Positions 6,848 through 14,935 of a stretch of 17,083 nucleotides of DNA are shown here, piece by piece. The DNA is from DASCNA01 sp036011305 (GTDB taxonomy: Bacteria > Verrucomicrobiota > Lentisphaeria > Victivallales > GWF2-38-69): NCBI GenBank assembly GCA_036011305.1, contig DASCNA010000078.1, positions 1 through 17,083 on the forward strand, read 5' to 3'. The notes under the pieces were generated by a model. The model did no database searches. It was not told where the DNA came from and was given only the letters and a program-made list of their open reading frames with translations. The position numbers and the translations under genes were made by a program. Position 1 is the stretch's first letter, and each line of letters begins with the position of its first letter.

Positions 6848-8251
6848 TCAAATTTTACTAATTCTTGCACCAGATGCAGTATCTTCTATCAGCCAGCCCG
6901 ATTCTTTTAATTTATCTCTTATTTCGTCTGATTTTGCGAAATCTTTTGATAATCTGGCTTCTTTTCGCTCTTCTACTAGAATCTTAATAGCTTCAGGAAT
7001 CTCTACATTTTTTTCAAACTCAAAAACTCCTAAAATTTTATTAAAGTTCTTGTATTCATCTAATATTTTTTTGGCTCCTATTGCACCAAGTTCACCGGCA
7101 TTTATTAATTTATTTGCATCTCTCATCAAACTAAATACCGATGCAAGAGCTTCTGAAATATTAAGATCATCGCCAATAGCATTTTTAAATTTATCTGCAT
7201 ATATTTCAACCTGCTCTTCAGGATCAATTCCTTCTCTACCACTTTTTACTACAGTATTCAAATTATCAAATAAAATATTAAAACTTCTCAAGGTCTCTTT
7301 TGCATGCCTGCAAGCATCAAAGGTAAAATTTAGCTTCTTTCTGTAATGCGCTGAAATAAGAACCCATCTAATATCTTTATATGAATAGCCTTTTTCAATT
7401 AGGTCTCTTAAGGTAAAAAAGTTCCCTAATGATTTAGACATTTTATCACCATTAACAATTAGATATTCACAGTGCATCCAATAATTGACAAATTGTTTTC
7501 CTGTTGCAGATTCGCTTTGGGCTATTTCGTCTTCATGATGTGGAAACATATTGTCAATTCCGCCAGTATGAAGATCAAAGGTTTTTCCGAGATATTTCAT
7601 ACTCATAGCACTACATTCAATATGCCATCCCGGACGGCCTTTTCCCCAAGGACTGTCCCAAGCCACACCACCATCAGCTTCAGACCAGGACTTCCATAAT
7701 GCAAAATCAGCTACAGAATCTTTTTCATATTCATCACTCTTTACTCTCTCAACTGAACGTTGATTTTTCATGTCGATTTTAGCAAGTTTTCCGTAAGCAG
7801 GAAATTTAGCAATAGAAAAATAAATCGACCCGTCATCACTTATATAAGCTATTTTTTTAGCTACAAGTATTTCTATTAATTTGATCATTTCTTTAATATG
7901 ATCAGTAGCAGCCGGATAATATTCAGCTTTTTCAATATTCAGATTCTTCAGATCTTCAAAAAATGCATCTTTATATTTTTTAGTATACTCATTCAGTGGA
8001 GTATTTGCTGCCTGTGAGTCCCTTATTGTCTTATCATCTACATCAGTAAGATTCATAACCTGAATAACATTGTAATCATAATATTCCAGAGTCCTTCTCA
8101 GAATATCTTCAAAAATATAAGCTCTGAAATTACCAATATGAGCAAAGTTATAAACAGTTGGACCACAGGTATACATCTTTGCAACCTTGTCCTTAATTGA
8201 TTTAAAATTTTCTTTTTTTCTCGTTAATGTATTATAAAATTTAACAGACAT
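6848..8251 (-). CDS. cysS: Cysteinyl-tRNA synthetase
   Basis: Class Ia aminoacyl-tRNA synthetase that charges tRNA-Cys in the cytoplasm. It has 467 residues, the normal family length. Visible signatures are the zinc ligand C29 (YTCGPTVY), the HIGH variant HIGN (38-41), zinc ligands C213 (HIECSAMS), H238 and E242 (FPHHEDE), and the KMSKS loop at 270-274 (GDKMSKSLGNFF). The C-terminal DALR/anticodon-binding region follows, ending with the typical KESGWLIEDTASG-like stretch. ATG 8251 has an AGAGGAA ribosome binding site. The gene follows the ATP-cone gene after 81 bp and probably ends the upstream rarA-rny-ymdB transcription unit, since a candidate promoter follows its stop codon. Nothing unusual is visible. 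Confidence 0.97.
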   Translation of the reverse strand: MSVKFYNTLTRKKENFKSIKDKVAKMYTCGPTVYNFAHIGNFRAYIFEDILRRTLEYYDYNVIQVMNLTDVDDKTIRDSQAANTPLNEYTKKYKDAFFEDLKNLNIEKAEYYPAATDHIKEMIKLIEILVAKKIAYISDDGSIYFSIAKFPAYGKLAKIDMKNQRSVERVKSDEYEKDSVADFALWKSWSEADGGVAWDSPWGKGRPGWHIECSAMSMKYLGKTFDLHTGGIDNMFPHHEDEIAQSESATGKQFVNYWMHCEYLIVNGDKMSKSLGNFFTLRDLIEKGYSYKDIRWVLISAHYRKKLNFTFDACRHAKETLRSFNILFDNLNTVVKSGREGIDPEEQVEIYADKFKNAIGDDLNISEALASVFSLMRDANKLINAGELGAIGAKKILDEYKNFNKILGVFEFEKNVEIPEAIKILVEERKEARLSKDFAKSDEIRDKLKESGWLIEDTASGARISKI

Positions 8252-8332
8252 AGTGATTCCTCTAAATTACCGGATAATCTTTATAAATAAATATTTTGAT
8301 TATAAAAATATTCTTTCCTAAGCTTATATCAA

Positions 8333-9298
8333 TCAAATACCTTTGATTTGTACAGGAAATTTTAAATTTTCTGCAAATGAAACAGCAATTTCTCTGCAGA
8401 ACGCTTCCCCGCCGGGAGAAACTATACCGAAATATTTCCTTACAAAACTATGAATATCTGTAAATCTTAGATAAACAGGTATTTCCTGTTTGATACCATA
8501 CTCTTCTTTACGGGAAAGAATATAGTTTTTAATGGAAGATATAATTTCATTAACTGCATGAATAGCCAAATCGAAACATGGGAACAGTACTAATTCCGTT
8601 AATATGGGAGCTAAATTAAAATATTCCGCTAAAACTTCCATGCGTATTGAGAGTTTAATAGATGGAAAAAGGCTGCTGACGCCTGAAATATCTATCATAT
8701 TATTCTCCAGCAAATCATTAATATTATCATCAAGTAACGGTAGTATCTTTTTGCGTGATAAAATCCATGAAGAACCTGAAATATTGGTAAAACCAAATTT
8801 ACTGAATTCTGAAAAATTGATATTCTTATTACGATAATATCTTCCCAGTTCAATCACAAGAGATAAAGAAGCATTTTGTATTTCCAGAGAATCGCATGCC
8901 CTGTATACCTTTTTTGAAAGCTTAATTAAATCTCCACCTTTAAGTCCAAGATTATTTTTTAAGATATCATATATATTCTCAACGGAAATATTAACATCTT
9001 CTGCAAGAATAATGTTATTACTTTTAAAATTTGATGCAACATTAGGGTAACCTGCATCTTCAAGGATTTTCACTAAAAACAAGTTAATTTCAGATTCTGA
9101 AAAGGTAACACCGTTATCAGTTTGATAAGCTAAAGCATTTTCAACTGCATTTGCCAGGTCTTCAGCTAACCAGAAATCTTTTAAACCGGAAACCAAACAG
9201 CTATTAATAAGTTTAGACTGCAGTTCTTCCGAGTCAAAAGCCTTCTTTGTTCCGTCATTTGTTGCAATCATTATGGCAGAAGAACTTAAACATATCAT
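8333..9298 (-). CDS. ATP-cone domain protein of unknown function
   Basis: Protein of 321 residues whose first part (about 9-95) reads as an ATP-cone, the nucleotide-sensing module of NrdR and ribonucleotide reductases. It has NDGTKKAFDSEELQSKL, the DxxLAxxVExAL helix, a SESEINLFLVKIL segment and GYPNVASNFK at the end. There is no zinc ribbon as in NrdR and no reductase active-site motif. The remaining ~225 residues are unfamiliar to me. They are mostly helical, contain no transmembrane stretch, and end in a glycine-rich VSPGGEAFCREI segment. A nucleotide-responsive regulator or adaptor is a reasonable inference. It lies between a ymdB-like gene (44 bp upstream) and cysS (81 bp downstream), which suggests a tie to RNA turnover or translation. 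The start ATG 9298 has a GGAG about 10 nt upstream; an internal ATG at 9271 lacks a clear site. Confidence 0.75.
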   Translation of the reverse strand: MICLSSSAIMIATNDGTKKAFDSEELQSKLINSCLVSGLKDFWLAEDLANAVENALAYQTDNGVTFSESEINLFLVKILEDAGYPNVASNFKSNNIILAEDVNISVENIYDILKNNLGLKGGDLIKLSKKVYRACDSLEIQNASLSLVIELGRYYRNKNINFSEFSKFGFTNISGSSWILSRKKILPLLDDNINDLLENNMIDISGVSSLFPSIKLSIRMEVLAEYFNLAPILTELVLFPCFDLAIHAVNEIISSIKNYILSRKEEYGIKQEIPVYLRFTDIHSFVRKYFGIVSPGGEAFCREIAVSFAENLKFPVQIKGI

Positions 9299-9342
9299 AT
9301 CGTCCCAACTCCAAAGAAAATAAAATTTGCTTTATTAAAAAA

Positions 9343-10140
9343 CTATACAGCATCTAAATCTACTAAAATAGATAAAGGCTTTATTCCAGTTGCCTTACCT
9401 GAACCTATATTATATGAAACTACAGCAGCATCAAACCTGATTACACCTTTTTCAACAACATTTAATCTGTTAGGCATATCTGTTGTAAATTTATATAATA
9501 CATCATCTACTGATCTACCTAATATAGAAAAATCAGCACCAACCATGCCTACATCGGTTATATATGCAGTACCTTTATCAAATACTCTTGCATCTGCAGT
9601 TTGAACATGTGTATGAGTGCCAAGAACAGCGGTTACTCTACCATCTAAAAATCTTCCCATAGCAAGCATTTCACTGGTCGCTTCTGCATGAAAATCAACT
9701 AATATGCATTTTACAGTAGAAGGCAGTTTTTTTATAATTTTATCCACCTCCATAAAAGGGCAGAAAGATGAATTCTTCATAAAAACTTTGCCCATTAAAC
9801 TAATTACTGCAATCTCTCCGCCGGCAGGTACTCTAAATACGTCAAAACCTTTTCCAGGCTGTGCAGGATTTACATTAGCCGGCCTTAAGACATTTTTGAT
9901 TCCTTTTATCTCATTGACAAAACTTTTCTGATCCCAAACATGATCGCCCAGAGTAAAAACATCAACGACTTCATCCAAATCTTTAATGCACTTTTCATTT
10001 ATACCCGCACCACACGCAGAATTCTCTGCATTCGCTATACAAAATGAACAACTGTATTTTTGGCGAAGTTCAGGAACTAGCTTTTTAACAGCTTTTCTGC
10101 CTCCTTTGCCGACAATGTCACCAATAAATAATAAATTCAT
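9343..10140 (-). CDS. ymdB: YmdB-like metallophosphoesterase (TIGR00282 family)
   Basis: Calcineurin-like di-metal phosphoesterase. The Bacillus subtilis relative YmdB hydrolyses 2',3'-cyclic nucleotides and influences biofilm and motility decisions and RNase Y-dependent RNA levels. The protein has 265 residues. Metal and active-site segments are GDIVG (D8), NAEN (E39/N40), GDHVWD (65-70), DFHAEATSE (mid-protein) and GTHTHVQTADARV. The third motif reads GDH, where the characterised protein has GNH, so one metal-ligand asparagine appears as aspartate; this may be a harmless family variant. ATG 10140 is preferred over the adjacent GTG 10143, with AGGT 6 nt upstream of ATG. It follows rny by 21 bp, the classic rny-ymdB pairing. 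Confidence 0.92.
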   Translation of the reverse strand: MNLLFIGDIVGKGGRKAVKKLVPELRQKYSCSFCIANAENSACGAGINEKCIKDLDEVVDVFTLGDHVWDQKSFVNEIKGIKNVLRPANVNPAQPGKGFDVFRVPAGGEIAVISLMGKVFMKNSSFCPFMEVDKIIKKLPSTVKCILVDFHAEATSEMLAMGRFLDGRVTAVLGTHTHVQTADARVFDKGTAYITDVGMVGADFSILGRSVDDVLYKFTTDMPNRLNVVEKGVIRFDAAVVSYNIGSGKATGIKPLSILVDLDAV

Positions 10141-10161
10141 CACTCAACCTATATAAATCTT

Positions 10162-11712
10162 CTACTTTGCGTAATCAATAGATCTTGTTTCTCTTATTAT
10201 TGTTACTTGGATTTTGCCTGGATAATTCATTTCTTTCTCAATCTTCAAACAGATATCTCTGGCTATGCTCTGGGCCTGATCATCATTAATTCTATCAGGT
10301 TCAACAACTACCCTTACTTCTCTACCTGCCTGCAATGCAAAGCATGATTCAACGCCTTCAAAGCTATTAGCAATTTCTTCAAGCTGTTCCAGTCTTTTCA
10401 AATATAATTCTGTGGTTTCACTTCTTGCACCAGGTCTTGAAGCACTTAATGTATCACATGCATTTGCAAGAATAGCATACACGCTTGTCGGTTCAACTTC
10501 TTCATGGTGAGAAGCAACTGCATTGATGACAATAGGATCTTCACCGTTACGTCTTAAAATATCAGCGCCAATCATTGCATGCGTACCTTCAATTTCATGA
10601 TCAACAGCTTTGCCAATATCATGAAGTAAACCAATACGTCTAGCTTTCTGTTCATCAAGGCCCAGTTCTGCTGCAATCATTCCCATAAAATAAGCACATT
10701 CCATAGAATGCTTTAATACGTTTTGAGAAAAACTGTATCTGAATTTCAAGCGTCCAATAAGCTTAATAAGTTGAGGAGAAATACCCTGGATACCAACATC
10801 CAGAACAGCGGTTCCGCCGGCATTCATGATATCTTTTTCTACTTCTTTCTTAACTTTCTTTGCAACTTCTTCTACTCGAGTTGGATGAATTCTTCCATCT
10901 GCAATAAGTCTTTCAAGTACAATTCTTCCTATTTCTTTTCTAACAGGATCAAAACAGGATATTACTACTGCTTCAGGAGTATCATCAATTAGAATATTAA
11001 CACCGGTGACTGCTTCCAATGACCTTATATTTCTACCATCCCTACCAATAATTCTGCCCTTCATTTCATCTCCGGGCAGCGGAATAGTAGCAGCAGTTCT
11101 TTCATATGTACATTCTGAAGCATAACGTTGAATTGCAGAAACGATAATTTTCTGAGCCTCTGTTTCAGCTTTTTCTTTAGTCTGCTCCTGTATATCTCTA
11201 ATTAATATCCCTGATTCCTGTTTTAATTCATTTTCCAACTTTTCAAAAAGTATTTTTTTAGCAGTTTCTCTATCCAATTCAGCTATTCTCTGCAGTTCTT
11301 TAATTTGTTTTTCAATTTTTTCCTGTAATTCTGTTTCTTTTGCAGCGAATTTGCCTTTGAGTTTCTTTAATTCTTTTTCTTTAAGTTCAATTGAATCATA
11401 TCTTGCATCTAGAACATCAAATTTTTTATCCAAGTTTTCTTCTCTGGCATCTAAACGTTGTTCCAGTTTATTTAATTCTTTACGCCTTTCTCTTGTTTCA
11501 TTTTCGAACTCTTCTTTTAACTTAAGAGTTTCACTTTTAGCTGAAACTTTAGCCTCTCTTAGAATATGTTCAGATTCTTTTTTTACATCTTCTCTTATTC
11601 TTCCTGCTTCAGCTACTGCAGAATTCTTCTTTGAACTAGATATAATCCAAAATATTATTCCACCTATAACAATACCTATTATTATCAATATAGCATAAAT
11701 TATTATACTCAT
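10162..11712 (-). CDS. rny: Ribonuclease Y
   Basis: Membrane-anchored endoribonuclease that starts mRNA decay and acts as a scaffold for degradosome-like complexes. The 516-residue length fits the family. An N-terminal transmembrane helix spans about 3-25. A long charged coiled coil spans about 30-200. The KH domain has its GxxG loop at 221-230 (IIGRDGRNIR). The HD domain contains H335, the H364-D365 pair (GLLHDIGKAVDHE), HH at 402-403 and D420. The C-terminus matches the family (PGKIQVTIIRE). ATG 11712 is the only sensible start because it begins the membrane helix. An AAAGGA purine run lies farther upstream than ideal. It sits between rarA (90 bp upstream) and ymdB (21 bp downstream). Confidence 0.97.
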   Translation of the reverse strand: MSIIIYAILIIIGIVIGGIIFWIISSSKKNSAVAEAGRIREDVKKESEHILREAKVSAKSETLKLKEEFENETRERRKELNKLEQRLDAREENLDKKFDVLDARYDSIELKEKELKKLKGKFAAKETELQEKIEKQIKELQRIAELDRETAKKILFEKLENELKQESGILIRDIQEQTKEKAETEAQKIIVSAIQRYASECTYERTAATIPLPGDEMKGRIIGRDGRNIRSLEAVTGVNILIDDTPEAVVISCFDPVRKEIGRIVLERLIADGRIHPTRVEEVAKKVKKEVEKDIMNAGGTAVLDVGIQGISPQLIKLIGRLKFRYSFSQNVLKHSMECAYFMGMIAAELGLDEQKARRIGLLHDIGKAVDHEIEGTHAMIGADILRRNGEDPIVINAVASHHEEVEPTSVYAILANACDTLSASRPGARSETTELYLKRLEQLEEIANSFEGVESCFALQAGREVRVVVEPDRINDDQAQSIARDICLKIEKEMNYPGKIQVTIIRETRSIDYAK

Positions 11713-11802
11713 GAGTTATTCAACAATCCTTTCTTTTCAAATATATTATTATAATTATTAAAAATTCACTCAAAACGAATTCAAAAAAATGAATCTGAAA
11801 AT

Positions 11803-13146
11803 TTAAATTTTATTTAAACTCTTCCAGTAATTCATCCTTTCTTTTATTTTTCTTTCATACCCTAAATCACCGGGTTTATAAAAACTTTTTTTTACTCCTA
11901 AATAATCCTGTTCAACATGATGTTCTTTATGATCGTGAGGATATTTATACTGAGCTTCAAGCACCTCTCCACTGCTTTTGCAGTAATTAGATTTTAAATA
12001 AACAGGCACGGGTTCAATTCTTTTCTTTTCTACATCACTAAAGGCATCTTTAATTGCTAAATAAGAAGAATTACTCTTAGGCGCAGTAGCACAATAAGTT
12101 GTAGCTTGAGATAGTAATATCTTTGCTTCAGGCATACCTATCATTTCCACTGCCTGCATAACAGATGTTGCTATCTGTATTGCCCTGGGATCTGCATTTC
12201 CTATATCTTCAGAGGAAAATATAACAATTCTTCTGGCAATATACATAATATCTTCCCCTGATTTAAGCATTCTCGCCAGCCAATATACTGCTGCATCAGG
12301 ATCACTGCCACGCATACTTTTGATAAAAGCACTAATTATGTCAAAATGTTCATCGTCTCCATAATTTATAGATTTACTCTGAACAGCATCTTTTGCAGTC
12401 TTTATATCAATTACAAACTTATTCTCAGGATTTAATTTTATACCGGATGTAGAAACTGCTATTTCTAAAGCATTAAGAGCTCTTCTGGCATCACCTTCGC
12501 ATATTTCAGCCCAGAATTCAGCTGCATCTTGATTTAATTCAATACTTAAGCCATTAAATGCACGATTGTCATTTATAGATTTATATAATAAATCTATAAT
12601 TTCATCTGTATTTAAAGAATTTAGACCAAACACTAATGATCTTGATAAAAGTGGAGATATAACAAAGAAATGTGGATTATGAGTAGTAGCTCCGATAAAG
12701 CGTATATTGCCGCTTTCTATATCAGGAAGCAGAGAATCCTGCTGCGCTCTGTTAAACCTATGAATTTCATCAATAAAAATTATTGTCTTCTTGCCGGTCA
12801 ACTCTCTTATCTGCTGCGCAGTTTTAATTTCTTTCCTTAAGTCTGCTACTTTAGAAACAACACCGGATAACCGTACAAAATTAGAGTTTGTTTTTAAAGC
12901 AATAAGTTCAGCTAAACTGGTTTTGCCTACCCCGGGAGGACCATGAAGGATAATAGATGAAAATGTATCAGATTCAATTGCTTTTTTTAACAGCTTATCA
13001 TTAGCAAGAATATGTTTCTGACCAATATAATCCTCAAAAGTTCTAGGTCTTAACTTTGCAGCAAGCGGTTTTGAATCGTTAGAATTAGTATCGTTTAAGC
13101 TTAAATCTTTATTGGGAGGCTCTAAGTCAAATAATAAAGTTTCCAT
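11803..13146 (-). CDS. rarA: Replication-associated recombination protein A (AAA+ ATPase, MgsA/WRNIP1 family)
   Basis: AAA+ ATPase related to clamp loaders and RuvB that acts at stalled replication forks. With ATG 13146 it has 447 residues. GGGAGGG lies about 7 nt upstream, while GTG 13152 would sit inside the ribosome binding site. Visible are the lead-in LAAKLRPRTFEDYIGQ, Walker A GPPGVGKT (69-76), Walker B IIFIDEIH (122-129), sensor 1 GATTHN (152-157) and an arginine finger in LLSRS (166-170). The C-terminal oligomerisation region contains SGEDIMYIARRI and AIQIATS. It is the first gene of the minus-strand block and probably begins the transcript that includes rny and ymdB. The extreme N-terminus (METLLFDLEPP) resembles a short clamp-binding peptide; this is inference. 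Confidence 0.95.
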   Translation of the reverse strand: METLLFDLEPPNKDLSLNDTNSNDSKPLAAKLRPRTFEDYIGQKHILANDKLLKKAIESDTFSSIILHGPPGVGKTSLAELIALKTNSNFVRLSGVVSKVADLRKEIKTAQQIRELTGKKTIIFIDEIHRFNRAQQDSLLPDIESGNIRFIGATTHNPHFFVISPLLSRSLVFGLNSLNTDEIIDLLYKSINDNRAFNGLSIELNQDAAEFWAEICEGDARRALNALEIAVSTSGIKLNPENKFVIDIKTAKDAVQSKSINYGDDEHFDIISAFIKSMRGSDPDAAVYWLARMLKSGEDIMYIARRIVIFSSEDIGNADPRAIQIATSVMQAVEMIGMPEAKILLSQATTYCATAPKSNSSYLAIKDAFSDVEKKRIEPVPVYLKSNYCKSSGEVLEAQYKYPHDHKEHHVEQDYLGVKKSFYKPGDLGYERKIKERMNYWKSLNKI

Positions 13147-13512
13147 GCCCACACCCTCCCGTTTTTAACGGAAAAGGCATGATATATAGAGTTCGATGAA
13201 ATTTGAAAAATAAATTTCGCTCTACCTCGAGCTGTCTTGGAAGAAAAAATTACTTTATTTAAAAAGTTATAAAAATTTATTTTAAAAAAACTATCTAAAC
13301 ATAACACCAACATGTTATAAAAACTCCAAAATAATCCTAATCCGAAAATATATTAAAAATGTATAAAAACATATATCTACTATACTATATATTTAAATAA
13401 AAATAAAACAGTATATTTGAAATATTGTTCTTTTTGCTATAAAAATAAATAATTTCTGCTAACTTAAAGATTAAATTGATTAACTATAAACTATAACAGA
13501 AATTATTTTCAT
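13147..13512 (+). other. Divergent intergenic region
   Basis: This 366-bp AT-rich gap separates the minus-strand rarA block from the plus-strand rsmB block and must hold both promoters. I see a good candidate only for the plus strand (13417-13443). On the minus strand a TATATA at about 13183-13188 has no convincing -35 partner. A short GC-richer island at 13219-13235 contains a CTCGAG palindrome flanked by GCTC/GAGC. No tRNA, small RNA or riboswitch was recognised. Short open frames across it overlap rarA or lack a ribosome binding site. Confidence 0.6.
13417..13443 (+). promoter_or_regulatory. Candidate promoter for the rsmB-glycosyltransferase unit
   Basis: TTGAAA (13417-13422) is followed after 15 nt by TATAAA (13438-13443). 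The -10 is preceded by TGC, giving an extended -10 (TGCTATAAA) that can compensate for the short spacer. Transcription would start near 13450, about 60 nt upstream of the rsmB ATG. Confidence 0.4.
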
Positions 13513-14880
13513 ATGAAAAAAAAGATAGATATAAAAATACTTAGATCACAATCACAGGCATGCATTTATGCAATCAAAAATGTTTTACCTATTGTATTCA
13601 ACCAGCAAAAACCTGCAGACAGGATTATGGCTTCTTTCTTTAAAAATAATAGAAAATACGGTTCAAGAGACAGAAAAATAATATATGAACTTATATTTTC
13701 AATTTTCAGATGGTATGGCTGGATAAAAATACTTATACCAGAAATCGATAAAATATTCGATAAAACTGAATTTACAAAAAAACATGACATCATAATCTAC
13801 AAAATTGCTTTTGCAGCATCACTGCTTGACAACAATAAAAATATCCCTGCAACACTTATCAATATCTGGAAAAGTGAGATTCAAATTACAAAATATTATC
13901 CTCAGGCAACAGAAAAAATTTATAACAGTAAATTTATTCCAGATTTAGAAATCATTGACTTTCTTAGACAGGAATTTAAATTAAACAAAAAGCTTAAATT
14001 GGACAGACTTGTACCTGAATGGTTTCAGAATGAATTGCCAGACAGCATTGATTTAAGAAGATTAATAGGTTGGTACCAATCCCGCCCTCCTATTTGGCTA
14101 AGAACAAATTCTTTAAATAACAAATATTTGGCAAATGAACTCACTAAAAATGAAATTAATTTTTCATTTAGCGAGTTAATAAAAGAAGCCATTTGTATTA
14201 ATGAATCAAGAGTTAACCTCTACTCCTTAGAATCGTATAATAAAGGAATAATTGAGGTACAGGATTTAGCATCTCAGATTATTGGACTTGTCTCCAACCC
14301 AAAAGAGGGCGAAAGATGGTGGGATGCATGCGCTGGAGCCGGTGGTAAAAGTTTACAACTTTCTTCGATAATGAAAAATAAAGGACGAATTGTAGCTACA
14401 GATATCAGAGCATATAAACTTGATGATCTTAAAAAAAGAGCAAAAAGAGCAAAAAGAGCAAATATAGAGTGTAAAGAGTGGGATGGAAAAGCGCTTAGAA
14501 GTAATAAGCGGTACAAGTATGACGGTGTCTTGGTCGATGCTCCATGCACCTGCTCAGGAACATGGAGACGAAACCCTGATGCAAGATGGAGATTGTCAGA
14601 TTCAGAGCCAGATGAAATGTCTAACCTTCAAATGAAAATACTACAAAATGCAGCAACAGGAGTTAAGCCAAATGGCACACTTATCTATGCAACCTGCTCT
14701 GTATTGAAAAAAGAAAATCTTGACTTAGTTAAAAAATTCCTATTAAATAATAAAAATTTTATCATGGAACCTTTTATTAATCCTTTGACAGAAAATAAAA
14801 CTAAAGGTTATCTGCAGGTTTACCCATGGGACGGAAACTGCGATGCTATGTTTGTAGCAAAGTTTAGAAAAAATAAGTAG
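13513..14880 (+). CDS. RsmB-like rRNA (cytosine-C5)-methyltransferase, NOL1/NOP2/Sun family
   Basis: SAM-dependent RNA m5C methyltransferase of 455 residues, most like RsmB, which methylates C967 of 16S rRNA. The N-terminal ~100 residues look like the NusB-like RNA-binding fold of RsmB (PADRIMASFFKNNRKYGSRD). The catalytic half contains the SAM motif DACAGAGGKS (271-280), the acidic TDIRAYKLD segment (about 296-304), VDAPCTCSGTWRRNPDARWR (341-360, product-release C345) and YATCSVLKKEN (392-402, nucleophile C395). ATG 13513 lacks a clear Shine-Dalgarno. An in-frame 9-bp triplication encodes KRA three times at 308-316, in a helix after the SAM site. It heads the plus-strand block with two glycosyltransferases. 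RsmF or another m5C target remains possible, so no symbol is given. Confidence 0.85.
   Translation: MKKKIDIKILRSQSQACIYAIKNVLPIVFNQQKPADRIMASFFKNNRKYGSRDRKIIYELIFSIFRWYGWIKILIPEIDKIFDKTEFTKKHDIIIYKIAFAASLLDNNKNIPATLINIWKSEIQITKYYPQATEKIYNSKFIPDLEIIDFLRQEFKLNKKLKLDRLVPEWFQNELPDSIDLRRLIGWYQSRPPIWLRTNSLNNKYLANELTKNEINFSFSELIKEAICINESRVNLYSLESYNKGIIEVQDLASQIIGLVSNPKEGERWWDACAGAGGKSLQLSSIMKNKGRIVATDIRAYKLDDLKKRAKRAKRANIECKEWDGKALRSNKRYKYDGVLVDAPCTCSGTWRRNPDARWRLSDSEPDEMSNLQMKILQNAATGVKPNGTLIYATCSVLKKENLDLVKKFLLNNKNFIMEPFINPLTENKTKGYLQVYPWDGNCDAMFVAKFRKNK
14433..14459 (+). repeat. Three perfect 9-bp tandem units within the rsmB-like gene
   Basis: The unit aaaaagagc occurs three times head to tail (14433-14441, 14442-14450, 14451-14459), in frame, encoding repeated Lys-Arg-Ala. 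Unit gain or loss by slippage would change protein length by three residues without a frameshift. Confidence 0.9.
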
Positions 14881-14935
14881 ATACAAATTTATTGATTTAA
14901 CATCAATCATAACGAGTTACTTGAGAGTATATTTT

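Noticed and set aside
8290..8312. AATATTTT/AAAATATT inverted repeat between the ATP-cone gene and cysS
   Set aside because: Eight AT-only pairs with no T-tract context; expected by chance in such AT-rich spacer.
11713..11802. Possible terminator between rarA and rny
   Set aside because: Only 5-6 bp AT-rich stems (GAATT/AATTC type) with imperfect T-runs. Not strong enough to call, so the genes may be co-transcribed.
13122..13313. Minus-strand 63-codon frame upstream of and overlapping rarA
   Set aside because: Overlaps the rarA start in another frame and has no ribosome binding site. Composition looks like translated AT-rich spacer.
14274..14549. Minus-strand 91-codon frame within the rsmB-like gene
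   Set aside because: Antisense to the SAM-binding domain. Its apparent repeats (FALFALFALF) only mirror the 9-bp tandem repeat.
14921..14935. TTG start for the GT4-like gene
   Set aside because: The TTGAGAG bases fit better as the ribosome binding site of ATG 14936, which begins exactly at the conserved first beta strand.
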